A stretch of DNA of 64,000 nucleotides from Stenotrophomonas lactitubi (GCF_002803515.1 NZ_PHQX01000001.1:3844001-3908000), one strand, 5' to 3'; shown: positions 1-9,409, counted from the first letter of the stretch. Notes: generated by a model from the sequence alone, not told the origin. Translations and numbers: made by a program.

Positions 1-2484
1 TTGCTGTTCATGGGCGCCATGCTGGGCATGGTGCTGTCGGGCAACCTGTTGCTGCTGATGATCTTCTGGGAAATGACCAGCATCAGCTCGTTCCTGCTGA
101 TCGGTTTCTGGTCGCATCGCCAGGACGCCCGCGAGGGCGCGCGGATGGCGCTGGTGATCACCGGCGGCGGCGGCCTGGCCCTGCTGGCCGGCGTGCTGCT
201 GATCGGCCGCATCGTCGGCAGCTTCGATCTGGACGTGGTGCTGGCTGCCGGCGAGCAGATCCGCGCCAGCGCGCTGTACCCCTACGCGTTGTTCCTGATA
301 CTGGCGGGCATCTTCACCAAGAGCGCGCAGTTCCCGTTCCACTTCTGGCTGCCGCACGCGATGGCCGCGCCCACCCCGGTGTCGGCCTATCTGCACTCTG
401 CCACCATGGTGAAGGCCGGCGTATTCCTGCTGGCGCGCCTGCATCCGGCGTTGGCCGGCAGCGATCTGTTCTTCTACACGGTCAGCGGCATTGGTGCGAT
501 CACCCTGCTGATCGGCGCCTGGAACGCGATCTTCCAGCATGACCTGAAGGGCCTGCTGGCCTATTCGACGATCTCGCACCTGGGCCTGATCACCCTGCTG
601 TTCGGCCTGTCCACGCCGATGGCGGTGGTCGCCGGCGTGTTCCACATCCTCAACCACGCCACCTTCAAGGCCTCGCTGTTCATGGCCGCCGGCATCATCG
701 ACCACGAGACCGGCACCCGTGACATGCGCAAGCTGGGTGGCCTGCGCAGGCTGATGCCGTTCACCAGCGCGCTGGCGATCATCGCCTCGCTGGCGATGGC
801 CGGCATCCCGCTGCTCAACGGCTTCCTGTCCAAGGAAATGCTGTTCGCCGAAGCGCTCTCGGCCGGCGGCACCGACACCATGCGCACGGCGGTGTCGATC
901 GCTGCGCTGCTGGCGGGTGTGTTCGGCGTGGCCTACAGCCTGCGCTTCGTGCACGACACCTTCTTCGGCAAGGGCCCGCATGGCCTCGACCGCGTGCCGC
1001 ATGAGCCACCGCGCTGGATGAAGGTGCCGGTGGAGATCCTGGTGGTGATCTGCGTGGCGGTGGGTATCGCCCCGGCACTGACGGTGGCGCCGGTACTGCA
1101 CGCGGCAGCTGCCTCGATCCTCGGCAGCGCGATGCCCGAGTACAACCTGTCGATCTGGCATGGCTTCAACCTGCCGCTGGCGATGAGCGCCGCGGGCGTG
1201 GTCGGTGGCGTGGCCCTCTACTTCGGCCTGCGCAAGCTGATCGACCTGCATGGGGTGACCAACACCACGCCGGGGCGCAACGTCTTCCACCACCAACTGG
1301 ACCTGCTGTCGGCCGGTGCGCAGCGGTTGACTGCCGGCATCGCCAACGGCAGCCTGCAGCGCATGCTGCTGGGCCTGGTGCTGGTGGCGATCGTGGTTGC
1401 CGCCGCGCCCTACATCGCCAACCCGGCCTCGCCGAACTGGACCAAGCCGCAGCCGATACCGCTGCTGGGCTGGGCACTGTGGCTGGTGATGATGTCCTGC
1501 GCGGTGGCGACGCTGCGCATGTACAAGCAGCGCCTGCTGGCGGTGCTGCTGGTCGGCGGCGTCGGCCTGATGGTGGCGCTGACCTTCGTGTTCCTGTCCG
1601 CACCAGACCTGGCACTGACCCAGTTGCTGGTGGAGATGGTGACCTTGGTGCTGATGCTGCTGGGCATGAACTACCTGCCCGCACAATCGGGTCCGGAGCG
1701 GCCGCGCTGGCGCAAGCGCCGTGATGCGCTGATCGCGATCGTGGCCGGTGCCGGCCTCGGCGCGCTGGCCTACAGCGCGATGACGCTGCCGCCGAACACC
1801 ATGGCCGGCGAACTGCTTGCCCGCGCACTGCCCGAGGCGTACGGCCAGAACGTGGTCAACGTGATCCTGGTCGACTTCCGAGGTTTCGATACCTTCGGCG
1901 AGATCACCGTGTTCGGCATCGCCGCACTGGTCGTGCATGCGCTGCTGCGCCGTACGCGGATGGCGCCGGAGCAGATCATGCCCGGCCCGCCGATCAAGCT
2001 GCCGGTACCGGCCGATCTGGCCCAGATCATGTTCCCGCTGACCCTGACGGTCTCCATCTTCCTGTTCCTGCGCGGCCACAACGCGCCGGGCGGCGGCTTC
2101 ATCGCCGGCCTGGTGCTGGCCGTGCCGCTGCTGATCCAGTACGTGATCCAGGGCACCGCATCGGTGGAGTCGCGCTTCGGCTTCGACTACATCCGCTGCA
2201 TCGGCACCGGCCTGCTGATCGCTATCCTCAGCGGTGCCGCCTCGATGCTGTTCGGCGTGCCGTTCCTGACCAGTGGCCACCTGGACCTGCACCTGCCGTT
2301 GATCGGCGATGTACCGCTGGCCAGCGCGATTGGTTTTGATATCGGCGTGTACCTGGTGGTGTTCGGTGGCGCGATGCTGATGCTGTCGATGATGGCCACC
2401 GTCAAACCCTCGCGGACGCGCACCGCGCGCAAGGGCGAGATCGACCTGCAACGCCGCTCGGCACGAACGGGGGAGATGCACTGA
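1..2484 (+). CDS. mrpA: Mrp Na+(K+)/H+ antiporter, fused A-B subunit (5' truncated)
   Basis: Large subunit of the multi-subunit Mrp/Pha/Mnh cation/proton antiporter of the inner membrane. The visible 827 residues are almost entirely hydrophobic helices related to complex I NuoL. The early segment FWEMTSISSFLLIGFW carries the conserved Glu of the proton-path helix. Residues about 680-815 look like MrpB (LRGHNAPGGGFIAGL), so A and B are fused as in group 2 (PhaAB-type) systems. The window opens inside the gene: family members begin roughly 100 residues earlier, and the TTG at base 1 is not a credible start. It ends with a charged tail and its stop overlaps the mrpC start (TGATG). It heads a six-gene overlapping operon for pH and sodium homeostasis. 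Confidence 0.93.
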   Translation: MLFMGAMLGMVLSGNLLLLMIFWEMTSISSFLLIGFWSHRQDAREGARMALVITGGGGLALLAGVLLIGRIVGSFDLDVVLAAGEQIRASALYPYALFLILAGIFTKSAQFPFHFWLPHAMAAPTPVSAYLHSATMVKAGVFLLARLHPALAGSDLFFYTVSGIGAITLLIGAWNAIFQHDLKGLLAYSTISHLGLITLLFGLSTPMAVVAGVFHILNHATFKASLFMAAGIIDHETGTRDMRKLGGLRRLMPFTSALAIIASLAMAGIPLLNGFLSKEMLFAEALSAGGTDTMRTAVSIAALLAGVFGVAYSLRFVHDTFFGKGPHGLDRVPHEPPRWMKVPVEILVVICVAVGIAPALTVAPVLHAAAASILGSAMPEYNLSIWHGFNLPLAMSAAGVVGGVALYFGLRKLIDLHGVTNTTPGRNVFHHQLDLLSAGAQRLTAGIANGSLQRMLLGLVLVAIVVAAAPYIANPASPNWTKPQPIPLLGWALWLVMMSCAVATLRMYKQRLLAVLLVGGVGLMVALTFVFLSAPDLALTQLLVEMVTLVLMLLGMNYLPAQSGPERPRWRKRRDALIAIVAGAGLGALAYSAMTLPPNTMAGELLARALPEAYGQNVVNVILVDFRGFDTFGEITVFGIAALVVHALLRRTRMAPEQIMPGPPIKLPVPADLAQIMFPLTLTVSIFLFLRGHNAPGGGFIAGLVLAVPLLIQYVIQGTASVESRFGFDYIRCIGTGLLIAILSGAASMLFGVPFLTSGHLDLHLPLIGDVPLASAIGFDIGVYLVVFGGAMLMLSMMATVKPSRTRTARKGEIDLQRRSARTGEMH

Positions 2485-2861
2485 TGGAACTGGCCCTGGC
2501 CTCTGCGATCGGCGTACTGACCGCCATCGCCATCTACCTGCTGCTGCGCGCGCGCAGCTTCGATGTGATCCTCGGCATGACCTTTCTGTCCTACGCCACC
2601 AACCTGCTGATCTTCGCCGGTGGCCGCGTGGTGCAGGGCAAGGCGCCGGTGCTGCAGGAAGGCGTGGAGAGCCACCTCGGCAACTACACCGATCCGCTGC
2701 CGCAAGCACTGGTGCTGACCGCCATCGTGATCGCGTTTGCGATGACCGCCGTCAGCATCGTGCTGGCCATGCGCAGCCGCAGCGACAACCACAGTGACCA
2801 TGTGGACGCGCACGAGCCGGACGACGATGCACCGCCGCGCCGGGGCGAGGACCGCGCATGA
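2484..2861 (+). CDS. mrpC: Mrp antiporter subunit C (NuoK-like)
   Basis: A 125-residue membrane protein with three predicted helices, related to NuoK of complex I, and part of the Mrp cation/proton antiporter. The segment IAIYLLLRARSFDVILGMT followed by a helix with SYATNLLIF is typical of MrpC. The C-terminus is an acidic, His-rich cytoplasmic tail (about residues 100-125) that is longer than in many homologues. The start ATG overlaps the stop of the A-B subunit by one base, and its own stop overlaps the start of mrpD (ATGA), indicating translational coupling. Confidence 0.93.
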   Translation: MELALASAIGVLTAIAIYLLLRARSFDVILGMTFLSYATNLLIFAGGRVVQGKAPVLQEGVESHLGNYTDPLPQALVLTAIVIAFAMTAVSIVLAMRSRSDNHSDHVDAHEPDDDAPPRRGEDRA

Positions 2862-4393
2862 ATCATCTGGTGATCCTGCCGATCCTGGTACCGCTGCTCG
2901 GCGCTGCGCTGTCGCTGTTCGTCGAACACCGCCGCTATGGACCGAAGGTGCAGCGTGCCGTGGCATGGACATCGCTGGGCGCGCTGGCGGTGGTGGTCGG
3001 CCTGTTGTTTGCCGACACCGCAGGCGGCGACATCCGCGTGTACCTGCTGGGCGACTGGCCGTCGCGGCTGGGCATCGCGCTGGTCGCCGACCAGCTGTCC
3101 GCATGGATGCTGCTGACCACCCTGCTGCTGGCCATTCCCTGCCTGCTGCATGCGTGTTCGGGGTGGGACCGGCGCGCACCGCACTTCCATGCGCTGTTCC
3201 AGTTCCAGCTGGTGGGCCTCAACGGCGCCTTCCTGACCGGCGACATTTTCAACCTGTTCGTGTTCTTCGAGGTGATGCTGATCGCCTCCTACGGCCTGCT
3301 GCTCAGTGGCGGCCGTGGCCTGCGCATGCGCATCGGCCTGCACTACGTGGTGTTCAACGTCACTGCCTCGACCCTGTTCCTGATCGCACTGGGCCTGCTG
3401 TACGCCTCGCTGGGGTCGTTGAACATGGCCGAGCTGTCGCAGCGCATTGCCGAAGTGCCGCCGGCGCAGCTGACCCTGGTGAAGGCGACGATGGGCCTGT
3501 TGCTGCTGGTGTTCTGTGCCAAGGCCGCGCTGATGCCGCTGTACCTGTGGCTGCCCGAATCGTATGCGCGTGCACCGGCGGCGGTAGCGGCGCTGTTCGC
3601 GATCATGACCAAGGTGGGCCTGTATGCCGTGCTGCGCATCCAGATGCTGTGGTTCGGCGAGGATGCGGGTGCGATGGCCGGCTACGGCCGCGACTGGCTG
3701 CTGTGGGCCGGCGTAGCGACGCTGGTGCTGGGCGGCCTGGGTGCGTTGGCCGCAGCGCGCCTGCGCGTGCTGATTTCGTATCTGGTGATCGTCTCGGCAG
3801 CGACGCTGTTCATCGCGTTCTCTGTCGGCACGCCGAAGGTGCTGTCTGCCGGCCTGTACTACCTGCCGCACAGCAGCTTCGTCGCCGCCGCACTGTTCCT
3901 GGTCGCCGACCTGATCCGACGCCGCCGTGGCGGCGCCAGCGACCGCAAGGAAGTGATCGCGCCGATGCCCGGCAAGGAGACGCCCGCCGTGCTGTTCCTG
4001 ATTGCGGCGGTGTCGGTGGCCGGTCTGCCGCCACTGTCAGGCTTCCTGGCCAAGGCCGCGCTGTTGGCCGGCATGCCCGCGCAGTACACCGGCGCGGTGT
4101 GGACGGCAGTGCTGGTCAGCAGCCTGCTGGTCATCATGGGCCTGACCCGCGGCGGCATCCGCCTGTTCTGGCGCGTGCCGCTGCCTGATCCCGATGCACC
4201 GCCACCGCGCAAGGCACCACTGCGCCGTGTCGAGCTGTTTGCCGCTTGCATCCTGCTGGCGTACGGCATCGGCATGACGCTGTTCGCTGCCCCGCTGATG
4301 CAGCACACCGACGCCATCGCCACCCAGCTGCTGCAGCCGGGCGATTACGTGCAGCAGTTGCGCGCGACCACGCCGGAGATCCGCCAGCCATGA
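2858..4393 (+). CDS. mrpD: Mrp antiporter subunit D (NuoM/NuoN-like)
   Basis: A 511-residue polytopic protein of the proton-antiporter family (Proton_antipo_M), one of the two ion-translocating subunits of the Mrp complex. The motif FNLFVFFEVMLIASYGLL contains the conserved membrane Glu (E138), and KAALMPLYLWLPESYARAP matches the conserved lysine helix with the following loop. About 14 hydrophobic segments are visible, the normal number. It is coupled to mrpC by an ATGA overlap and to mrpE by another at 4390-4393. No missing key residue was noticed. Confidence 0.94.
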   Translation: MNHLVILPILVPLLGAALSLFVEHRRYGPKVQRAVAWTSLGALAVVVGLLFADTAGGDIRVYLLGDWPSRLGIALVADQLSAWMLLTTLLLAIPCLLHACSGWDRRAPHFHALFQFQLVGLNGAFLTGDIFNLFVFFEVMLIASYGLLLSGGRGLRMRIGLHYVVFNVTASTLFLIALGLLYASLGSLNMAELSQRIAEVPPAQLTLVKATMGLLLLVFCAKAALMPLYLWLPESYARAPAAVAALFAIMTKVGLYAVLRIQMLWFGEDAGAMAGYGRDWLLWAGVATLVLGGLGALAAARLRVLISYLVIVSAATLFIAFSVGTPKVLSAGLYYLPHSSFVAAALFLVADLIRRRRGGASDRKEVIAPMPGKETPAVLFLIAAVSVAGLPPLSGFLAKAALLAGMPAQYTGAVWTAVLVSSLLVIMGLTRGGIRLFWRVPLPDPDAPPPRKAPLRRVELFAACILLAYGIGMTLFAAPLMQHTDAIATQLLQPGDYVQQLRATTPEIRQP

Positions 4394-4896
4394 CCGCCAA
4401 GCGTTCCCCGATCCGCCGCCTGCTGCCCTCGCCCGCGCTGAGCGTGATGGTGGTGGTGTTCTGGCTGCTGATGTCCGACAGCTTCACGCTCGGCCAGTTC
4501 CTGCTGGGCCTGCTGCTGGGCGTGGTCATTCCGCTGTTCGCTGCGCGCCTGGACCGCGAGTTCGCCCGCATCGGCACCCTGCGGCCGTTGCCGAAGCTGC
4601 TGTTCGTGACCCTGTGGGACATCCTGATGTCCAACATCCGCGTGGCCATCCAGGTGCTGGGCCCGGAAAAGAACATCCACCCCGGTTTCATCTGGCTGCC
4701 GCTGGACATCGCCAACATCCACGGCATCGCCGCGCTGACCAGCATGATCACGCTGACTCCCGGCACGGTGTCGGCCGCACTCAGCGACGACCGCAAGTTC
4801 CTGCTGGTGCACGTGCTGCACCTGGAAGACCCGCAGGAGCTGATCGACACGATCAAGCGCCGTTACGAAGCCCCGTTGATGGAGATCTTCCCATGA
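4390..4896 (+). CDS. mrpE: Mrp antiporter subunit E
   Basis: A 168-residue subunit of the Mrp antiporter with two N-terminal membrane helices and a cytoplasmic C-terminal domain. The LLRP-like segment RIGTLRPLPKLLFVTLWDI and the run ITLTPGTVSA are hallmarks of MrpE/MnhE. The start chosen is the ATG at 4390, which overlaps the mrpD stop as ATGA. The frame is open further upstream, but that extension lies inside mrpD and is not family-like. MrpE is thought to be needed for full transport activity and assembly rather than for catalysis. Confidence 0.93.
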   Translation: MTAKRSPIRRLLPSPALSVMVVVFWLLMSDSFTLGQFLLGLLLGVVIPLFAARLDREFARIGTLRPLPKLLFVTLWDILMSNIRVAIQVLGPEKNIHPGFIWLPLDIANIHGIAALTSMITLTPGTVSAALSDDRKFLLVHVLHLEDPQELIDTIKRRYEAPLMEIFP

Positions 4897-5177
4897 CTGG
4901 ATTCCAGATCATCCAGACCACCCTGGTGGTATGCATGCACGTGGTCGGCCTGGCCATGCTGCTGGCCACCTGGCGCCTGCTGCGCGGGCCGACCGTGCCC
5001 GACCGCATCCTTGCACTGGATACGCTGTCGGTGACCGCCATCGCCGAGCTGATGCTGTTCGGCATGTACCTCAATTCGGCGATCTACTTCGAGGCGGCGT
5101 TGATCATCGCCATGCTCGGCTTCGGCAGCACCGTGGTGCTGAGCAAGTTCGTGCTGCGCCGGGACATCGTCGAATGA
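4893..5177 (+). CDS. mrpF: Mrp antiporter subunit F
   Basis: A 94-residue, three-helix subunit of the Mrp antiporter. The segment RLLRGPTVPDRILALDTLSV is the family signature, with the conserved Asp pair in the P-D-R-x-L-A-L-D block. The start at 4893 overlaps the mrpE stop (ATGA) and its stop overlaps the mrpG start at 5174, keeping the strict coupling of the operon. Length and helix number are normal. Confidence 0.93.
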   Translation: MTGFQIIQTTLVVCMHVVGLAMLLATWRLLRGPTVPDRILALDTLSVTAIAELMLFGMYLNSAIYFEAALIIAMLGFGSTVVLSKFVLRRDIVE

Positions 5178-5560
5178 TCACCTTCATCCAGATCGCGCTG
5201 TCGATCCTGCTGCTGTTCGGCTGCTTCTTCATCCTGGTCGGCGCACTGGGCCTGGTGAAGCTGTCCACCTTCTTCAAGCGCCTGCACGCACCGACCAAGG
5301 CCAGCACGCTGGGCGTGGGCTGCGTGCTGGTGTGTTCGGTGTGTTACCACATCTTCCTGGGCCAGGACCCGCAGCCGCGCGAGCTGCTGATCACCGTGTT
5401 CCTGTTCATCACCGCGCCGATCAGCGCACACCTGATGGCCAAGGCCGCGCTGTCGCTGCTGATGGAAACGCGCCCCACTCTGCCGGGCAACGAGCGTGCG
5501 GAAGAAGAACAGCTGCCGCCGCCGGAACCGGAGCGGGAAGAGGAAACCACCGTGCGTTGA
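5174..5560 (+). CDS. mrpG: Mrp antiporter subunit G
   Basis: A 128-residue membrane subunit of the Mrp antiporter (PhaG/MnhG family) and the last gene of the operon. Three hydrophobic helices are followed by an acidic, proline-rich cytoplasmic tail (about residues 103-128). The motif KLSTFFKRLHAPTKASTLG is the family signature. The start overlaps the mrpF stop (ATGA). GTAG palindromes follow immediately downstream, where transcription of the operon probably ends. Confidence 0.93.
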   Translation: MITFIQIALSILLLFGCFFILVGALGLVKLSTFFKRLHAPTKASTLGVGCVLVCSVCYHIFLGQDPQPRELLITVFLFITAPISAHLMAKAALSLLMETRPTLPGNERAEEEQLPPPEPEREEETTVR

Positions 5561-5566
5561 CCGTGG

Positions 5567-5667
5567 GTGCCGACCGTTGGTCGGCACTACCCCGGATAAC
5601 CGCCAGTAGAGCCAGGCCATGCCTGGCTGCGAGTTCGCCGAGGTTGCCGGCCAGCGGCCGGCACTAC
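5567..5667. repeat. SMAG palindrome cluster (three elements)
   Basis: Three short palindromes of the GTAG-headed type sit between mrpG and the convergent exchanger gene: 5567-5590 (GTAG at the right end, read on the minus strand), 5606-5630 (GTAG at the left end, stem AGCCAGGC/GCCTGGCT) and 5645-5667 (minus orientation, stem GCCGGCC/GGCCGGC). They fit the SMAG repetitive extragenic palindromes of S. maltophilia and may act as transcript 3' ends for both converging genes. Confidence 0.8.
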
Positions 5668-5701
5668 CGGGTCCACGCGCGGGGTGGATCCATCGCAGCG
5701 G

Positions 5702-6661
5702 TCAGACCGGTGTGACCAGCGCGATTTCCAGCCCCAACCAGGCCACGAACGCCCCCAGCAATACTGCACCTTCGATGCGGCTGATGCGCAGGTCGCCGCG
5801 CAGCATCGGGTACAGCACCAGCGCGAACGCCAGCAGCGCCGGCAGTTCGAGGCGTACGAACGAGGCCGGCAGCGCCAGTGGCTGCATCAACCCCATCGCA
5901 CCGATCACCAGCATCAGGTTGACCACGCTGGAACCGAGCACGTGGCCCAGCACCATGTCGCCGTGACCACGGCGCGCTGCCGCGACGGCGGCTGCCACCT
6001 CCGGCAACGCGGTGCCGATCGCCACCGGCAGCAGACCGACCAGCAGCGGCGTCCAGCCCAGCGCAGCACCAAAATCAGCAGCAGCACCGACCACCAGGCG
6101 CGCGCCCCAGTACAACGCCAATGCGGCAATCAGCACGCGCAGCACATTCAAGGGCAGGCTGGTGCGGCTCAGTGCCGACTCGGCGATGATCGCCTGTACC
6201 TCGGCGCTCTCATGGCGCCCGCGTCGCAGCAGCAGGAACTGCACCACCACGAACCCGGCCACCAGCACGCCAGCCTCCCAGCGCACCAAGCGGCCATCGA
6301 GCCCGAACACGATCAGCAGCAGACCCGCGGCCAGCAACGCCCACCACAGCACGACCTGCAGACGCGCGCGCAGCAGCAGCGGGGCGACCATCGCCGCCAC
6401 CGCCAGAGTCAGGCCGAGGTTGACCACGCTGCTGCCGACGGCGTTGCCCAAGGCCAGCTCCGGCTGGCCCACCACCAGCGCGCGGGCGTTGACCGCCAGC
6501 TCCGGCAGCGAAGTAGTGATGCCCAGCAACAGCAGGCCGGCGGTGAATGCACTGGCACCGAAGCGCTGCGCCAGGCCGGAAACGGCTTTGACGATGGAGT
6601 CCCCGCCCAGGGCCAGCAACAGCAGGCCGAGCAGGAACCAGGCAATGGCAATGGCGATCAT
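5702..6661 (-). CDS. Calcium/sodium antiporter (CaCA family, YrbG-like)
   Basis: A 319-residue inner-membrane exchanger with two homologous Na_Ca_ex halves of about five helices each. The two alpha repeats are visible as GITTSLPELAVNA followed by LGNAVGSSVVNLGL in the N-terminal half, and AIGTALPEVAAAV followed by LGHVLGSSVVNLML in the C-terminal half. Both keep the acidic residue (E) that binds cations. It probably exports Ca2+ using a Na+ or H+ gradient. It is transcribed convergently with the mrp operon. The precise ion specificity cannot be read from sequence. Confidence 0.9.
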   Translation of the reverse strand: MIAIAIAWFLLGLLLLALGGDSIVKAVSGLAQRFGASAFTAGLLLLGITTSLPELAVNARALVVGQPELALGNAVGSSVVNLGLTLAVAAMVAPLLLRARLQVVLWWALLAAGLLLIVFGLDGRLVRWEAGVLVAGFVVVQFLLLRRGRHESAEVQAIIAESALSRTSLPLNVLRVLIAALALYWGARLVVGAAADFGAALGWTPLLVGLLPVAIGTALPEVAAAVAAARRGHGDMVLGHVLGSSVVNLMLVIGAMGLMQPLALPASFVRLELPALLAFALVLYPMLRGDLRISRIEGAVLLGAFVAWLGLEIALVTPV

Positions 6662-6734
6662 CGAGCACTCCCCAGCGGTCGTGGCGCGATTCTACGCTCG
6701 GCCCACCCGTTGCGGGTGAGCCGAGGAGGGTGGA

Positions 6735-7379
6735 TCAGCCGCAGCCTTCGGCGTAGTCCACCTGCGGGGTCCTGCCAACCCGCCAGGCGCCGACCTTGCC
6801 GTCAGCGCCGAGGGCGAAATCGATGATCGCCGCGCCCTCCTGCGCCGGGCGCACGCGCAGGTGCTGGGCCTTGTCGTCGTACTTGTCCGGGCCGACGTCG
6901 GCGCGCTCGGGATAGAGCACCTGCAGCTCGCCCAGGGTCATGCCGACACGACCACCACCGGGGGCGACAATGGACGGGCTGCGTACGTCGTAGCGGACCA
7001 GCTTGCGCGCCTCGAACATCAGGCGCGGGTCTTCGGCGTCCTGCGGGCGCAGGAAGTAACAGCCTTCATTGGCATCGTCGGCAGGCAGCGGCTTGCCAGC
7101 GGCATCGGTACCCAGGCCCTGCAACGGCGTGCCGAAGCCACTGCGGACCTCGGCGATGCCGGCGCCCAGCGTGGCGCCGCCGAAGCCATCCAGGCGTGCC
7201 GGGCTGTCGCGGCGCGGGTCCACCGGCGATGCGGTGGCCAGATCGGCGTCGGCGGGAACGGAGGCGTCTTTCGCCGGTGCGGTTGCGGCGGCAGGCGCGT
7301 CCGGCGCGGCGGTTTCGGGACTACGGTTGCAGGCGGCCAGCGACAACAGCAGCAGGCCGGCAATCGGGAGGTGCTTCAT
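6735..7379 (-). CDS. Predicted lipoprotein, function unknown
   Basis: A 214-residue exported lipoprotein. A signal peptide with the lipobox LAAC (Cys17) is followed by an Ala/Pro/Asp-rich linker (about residues 20-55) and a globular domain from about 60 to 214. The domain holds the blocks GFGGATLGAGIAEVRSGFG and GMTLGELQVLYPE, which read as two weakly repeated GxTLGxxxxEVR-like units, and it ends in a Cys. I do not recognise a characterised family. It is divergent from the next gene, with 124 bases between starts. Confidence 0.75.
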   Translation of the reverse strand: MKHLPIAGLLLLSLAACNRSPETAAPDAPAAATAPAKDASVPADADLATASPVDPRRDSPARLDGFGGATLGAGIAEVRSGFGTPLQGLGTDAAGKPLPADDANEGCYFLRPQDAEDPRLMFEARKLVRYDVRSPSIVAPGGGRVGMTLGELQVLYPERADVGPDKYDDKAQHLRVRPAQEGAAIIDFALGADGKVGAWRVGRTPQVDYAEGCG

Positions 7380-7503
7380 CGGTGCGGATCCTTGGCACAG
7401 GGTGGGTGCACGCTACCCCAGTGCGCGTGCAGGCGCTGCATTGTCATCGCGGTTTCATCGCCCTCATTCAGGCTGGGCGAGCACCGACTTGGCTGTCCAC
7501 CCC

Positions 7504-8040
7504 ATGCAACCGCGCAAGACCGACCTCGCCCGAACCGCGCTGCAGGCCCACCGCGCGCCGCTGGACATGCGCCAGCGACGGCTGCTGATCCTGTGCGATG
7601 GCCAGCGCAGCATCGCCGAGCTGACCGCACTGCTGGGGCAGGACGCGGCAGCGATGGTGATCCAGCTGATCCAGGCCGGATATCTGGTGACCGGCGCGGA
7701 CGCCGCCGTTTCCACGCAACCTGCGCCGAGTGTGGCTGCTGCCACTCTGGCGCCGTCAGCCGCCGCAGCGTCCGCCGCGCCAGTCGAGCGACGCCGCTCG
7801 CTGGTCGCCGCGCGCATCTATGTGCTGGGAATCCTGGAGATGCAGCGGCATCCCAACGCAGCGGCGTTGTTCCGCGACCTGCAGCAGGCGCGCGCCGAAG
7901 GCGAGGTCCTGCGGGTGATGCAATCGGCGCTGCAGGTGCTGCCGGCGCTGACCTCGGAAGGCTACTGCCAGCGCGTGCGGCAGCGGCTGATGGAGGCGCT
8001 GCCGGTGGAGCATTGCAGCGCGTTCGCCGAGGTGGCCTGA
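7504..8040 (+). CDS. Hypothetical cytoplasmic protein
   Basis: A 178-residue protein starting at the ATG at 7504; the frame is open upstream but that part antiparallels the lipoprotein gene. Residues about 22-65 (RQRRLLILCDGQRSIAELTA onward) resemble a winged-helix or PATAN-like region seen in bacterial signalling proteins. A low-complexity Ala/Pro linker at about 75-95 follows, then a helical C-terminal region of about 80 residues. No catalytic motif is visible. The family is unknown to me. A long palindrome directly follows the stop. Confidence 0.7.
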   Translation: MQPRKTDLARTALQAHRAPLDMRQRRLLILCDGQRSIAELTALLGQDAAAMVIQLIQAGYLVTGADAAVSTQPAPSVAAATLAPSAAAASAAPVERRRSLVAARIYVLGILEMQRHPNAAALFRDLQQARAEGEVLRVMQSALQVLPALTSEGYCQRVRQRLMEALPVEHCSAFAEVA

Positions 8041-8041
8041 A

Positions 8042-8108
8042 AAAAAGGGGACGGAGGGAATTAAGTCGTTTTGGGCACAAACGACTTAATTCCCTCCGTC
8101 CCCTTTTT
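8042..8108. terminator. Perfect 30-bp inverted repeat, bidirectional terminator
   Basis: Arms 8042-8071 and 8079-8108 are perfect reverse complements of 30 bp separated by a 7-base loop. Each arm begins with AAAAA and a G-rich block (GGGGACGGAGGGAATTAAG), so the transcript ends in a U-run in both directions. It occupies almost the whole gap between the convergent stop codons at 8040 and 8111. The core resembles a repetitive GGGGACGGAGGG palindrome I recall from many proteobacterial genomes. Confidence 0.85.
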
Positions 8109-8110
8109 CA

Positions 8111-9409
8111 TCAACGGAAGTTGTTGCGCAGGCCGTTCCAGCACTGCTGGTAATCGCCCTGCCGGTGGCCTGCGGCCAGCGCCTGCGCGGTCGGGCGGAT
8201 CACCCCACGGGTCTCGAACATGAAAGCCATGGTGTCCTTGATCACGTCCGGCTTGGACAGATCGGCACTGGAGGCCTTGTCGAAGGTCGGCGCGTCCGGA
8301 CCGTGGCCACTCATGCAGTTGTGCAACGACGCACCGCCCGGCACGAAGCCTTCGGCCTTGGCGTCGTAGGCACCATGCACCAGGCCCATGAACTCGCTGG
8401 CGATGTTGCGGTGGAACCACGGCGGGCGGAACGTGTTCTGCGCCACCAGCCAGCGCGGCGGGAAGATCGCGAAATCCATGTTGCTGGTGCCCGCGGTGTC
8501 GCTGGGCGAGTGCAGCACCAGGAAGATCGACGGATCCGGGTGGTCGTGGCTGATCGAGCCGATGGTGTTGAAGCGGCGCAGGTCGTAGCGGTACGGCGCG
8601 TAGTTGCCGTGCCAGGCGACCACGTCCAGCGGCGAATGGTCGATCGGGGCACGCCACAGGCGGCCGTCGAACTTGGCGATCAGTTCGAAATCACCGTCGA
8701 TGTCTTCGAACGCGGCATGCGGGGTCTCGAAGTCGCGCGGATTGGCCAGGCCGTTGGAGCCGATCGGGCCAAGGTCGGGCAGCTTCAGCAGTGCGCCGAA
8801 GTTCTCGCAGATGTAGCCACGGCTCGGGCCGTCAGGCAGCTCGACGCGGAAGCGCACGCCGCGCGGAATCACCGCGATCTGCTGCGGTTCGATCTCGATC
8901 ACGCCCAGCTCGGTCAGCAGCCGCAGGCTGCCCAGCTGCGGCACGATCAGCAGCTCGCCGTCGGCGTCGTAGAAGTAGCGGCCGACCATGTCACGGTTGG
9001 CCGCGTACAGATGGATACCAACACCGGCATGCGCGTCGGGCGAACCGTTACCGCCCATCGTGTACAGACCTTCGACGAAATCGGTCGGCAGCTCCGGCAG
9101 CGGCAGCGGGCTCCAGCGCAGCTGGTTCGGCGAGGCTGGCTGCGCGCCGAAATCGCACTGCAGCTGCGATTGCGCGAACGGAGTGAACTCGCCGTGGGTC
9201 ACCGCCGGGCGGATCCGGTACAGCCAGCTGCGGCGGTTGCTGCCGCGCGGTGCGGTGAACGCGGTGCCGGTCAGCTGCTCGGCGTACAGGCCATGGGCCA
9301 CCTTCTGCGGCGAGTTCTGGCCGACCGGCAGTGCACCGGGCACGGCCTCGCTGGCGAACTCGTTGCCGAAACCGGACTGGTAGCCGCGGGCGGTGATGGC
9401 GCTGGACAT
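8111..9409 (-). CDS. hmgA: Homogentisate 1,2-dioxygenase
   Basis: A 432-residue Fe(II) dioxygenase that opens the ring of homogentisate to maleylacetoacetate in tyrosine and phenylalanine breakdown. The N-terminal [13 protein letters not shown] and the later blocks [20 protein letters not shown] and PFVEGL-like [14 protein letters not shown] are characteristic, and the length matches the family. The start was set at 9409 (MSSAITARG), preceded by AGGAG; a longer frame adds 16 unlikely residues. It lies just downstream of hppD on the same strand, so the two successive steps are neighbours. The next pathway genes (maleylacetoacetate isomerase, fumarylacetoacetase) are not in this window. Confidence 0.97.
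   Translation of the reverse strand: MSSAITARGYQSGFGNEFASEAVPGALPVGQNSPQKVAHGLYAEQLTGTAFTAPRGSNRRSWLYRIRPAVTHGEFTPFAQSQLQCDFGAQPASPNQLRWSPLPLPELPTDFVEGLYTMGGNGSPDAHAGVGIHLYAANRDMVGRYFYDADGELLIVPQLGSLRLLTELGVIEIEPQQIAVIPRGVRFRVELPDGPSRGYICENFGALLKLPDLGPIGSNGLANPRDFETPHAAFEDIDGDFELIAKFDGRLWRAPIDHSPLDVVAWHGNYAPYRYDLRRFNTIGSISHDHPDPSIFLVLHSPSDTAGTSNMDFAIFPPRWLVAQNTFRPPWFHRNIASEFMGLVHGAYDAKAEGFVPGGASLHNCMSGHGPDAPTFDKASSADLSKPDVIKDTMAFMFETRGVIRPTAQALAAGHRQGDYQQCWNGLRNNFR

Noticed and set aside
1..60. TTG at base 1 as the start of the Mrp A subunit
   Set aside because: Family proteins have additional N-terminal helices; the gene is cut by the window edge.
2684..3871. Long open frames antisense to real genes (for example here, 17919-19400, 20353-21738 and 25009-26472)
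   Set aside because: They are mirror frames produced by high-GC codon bias. They are low-complexity in Arg, Gln, His or Ala and oppose clearly conserved proteins.
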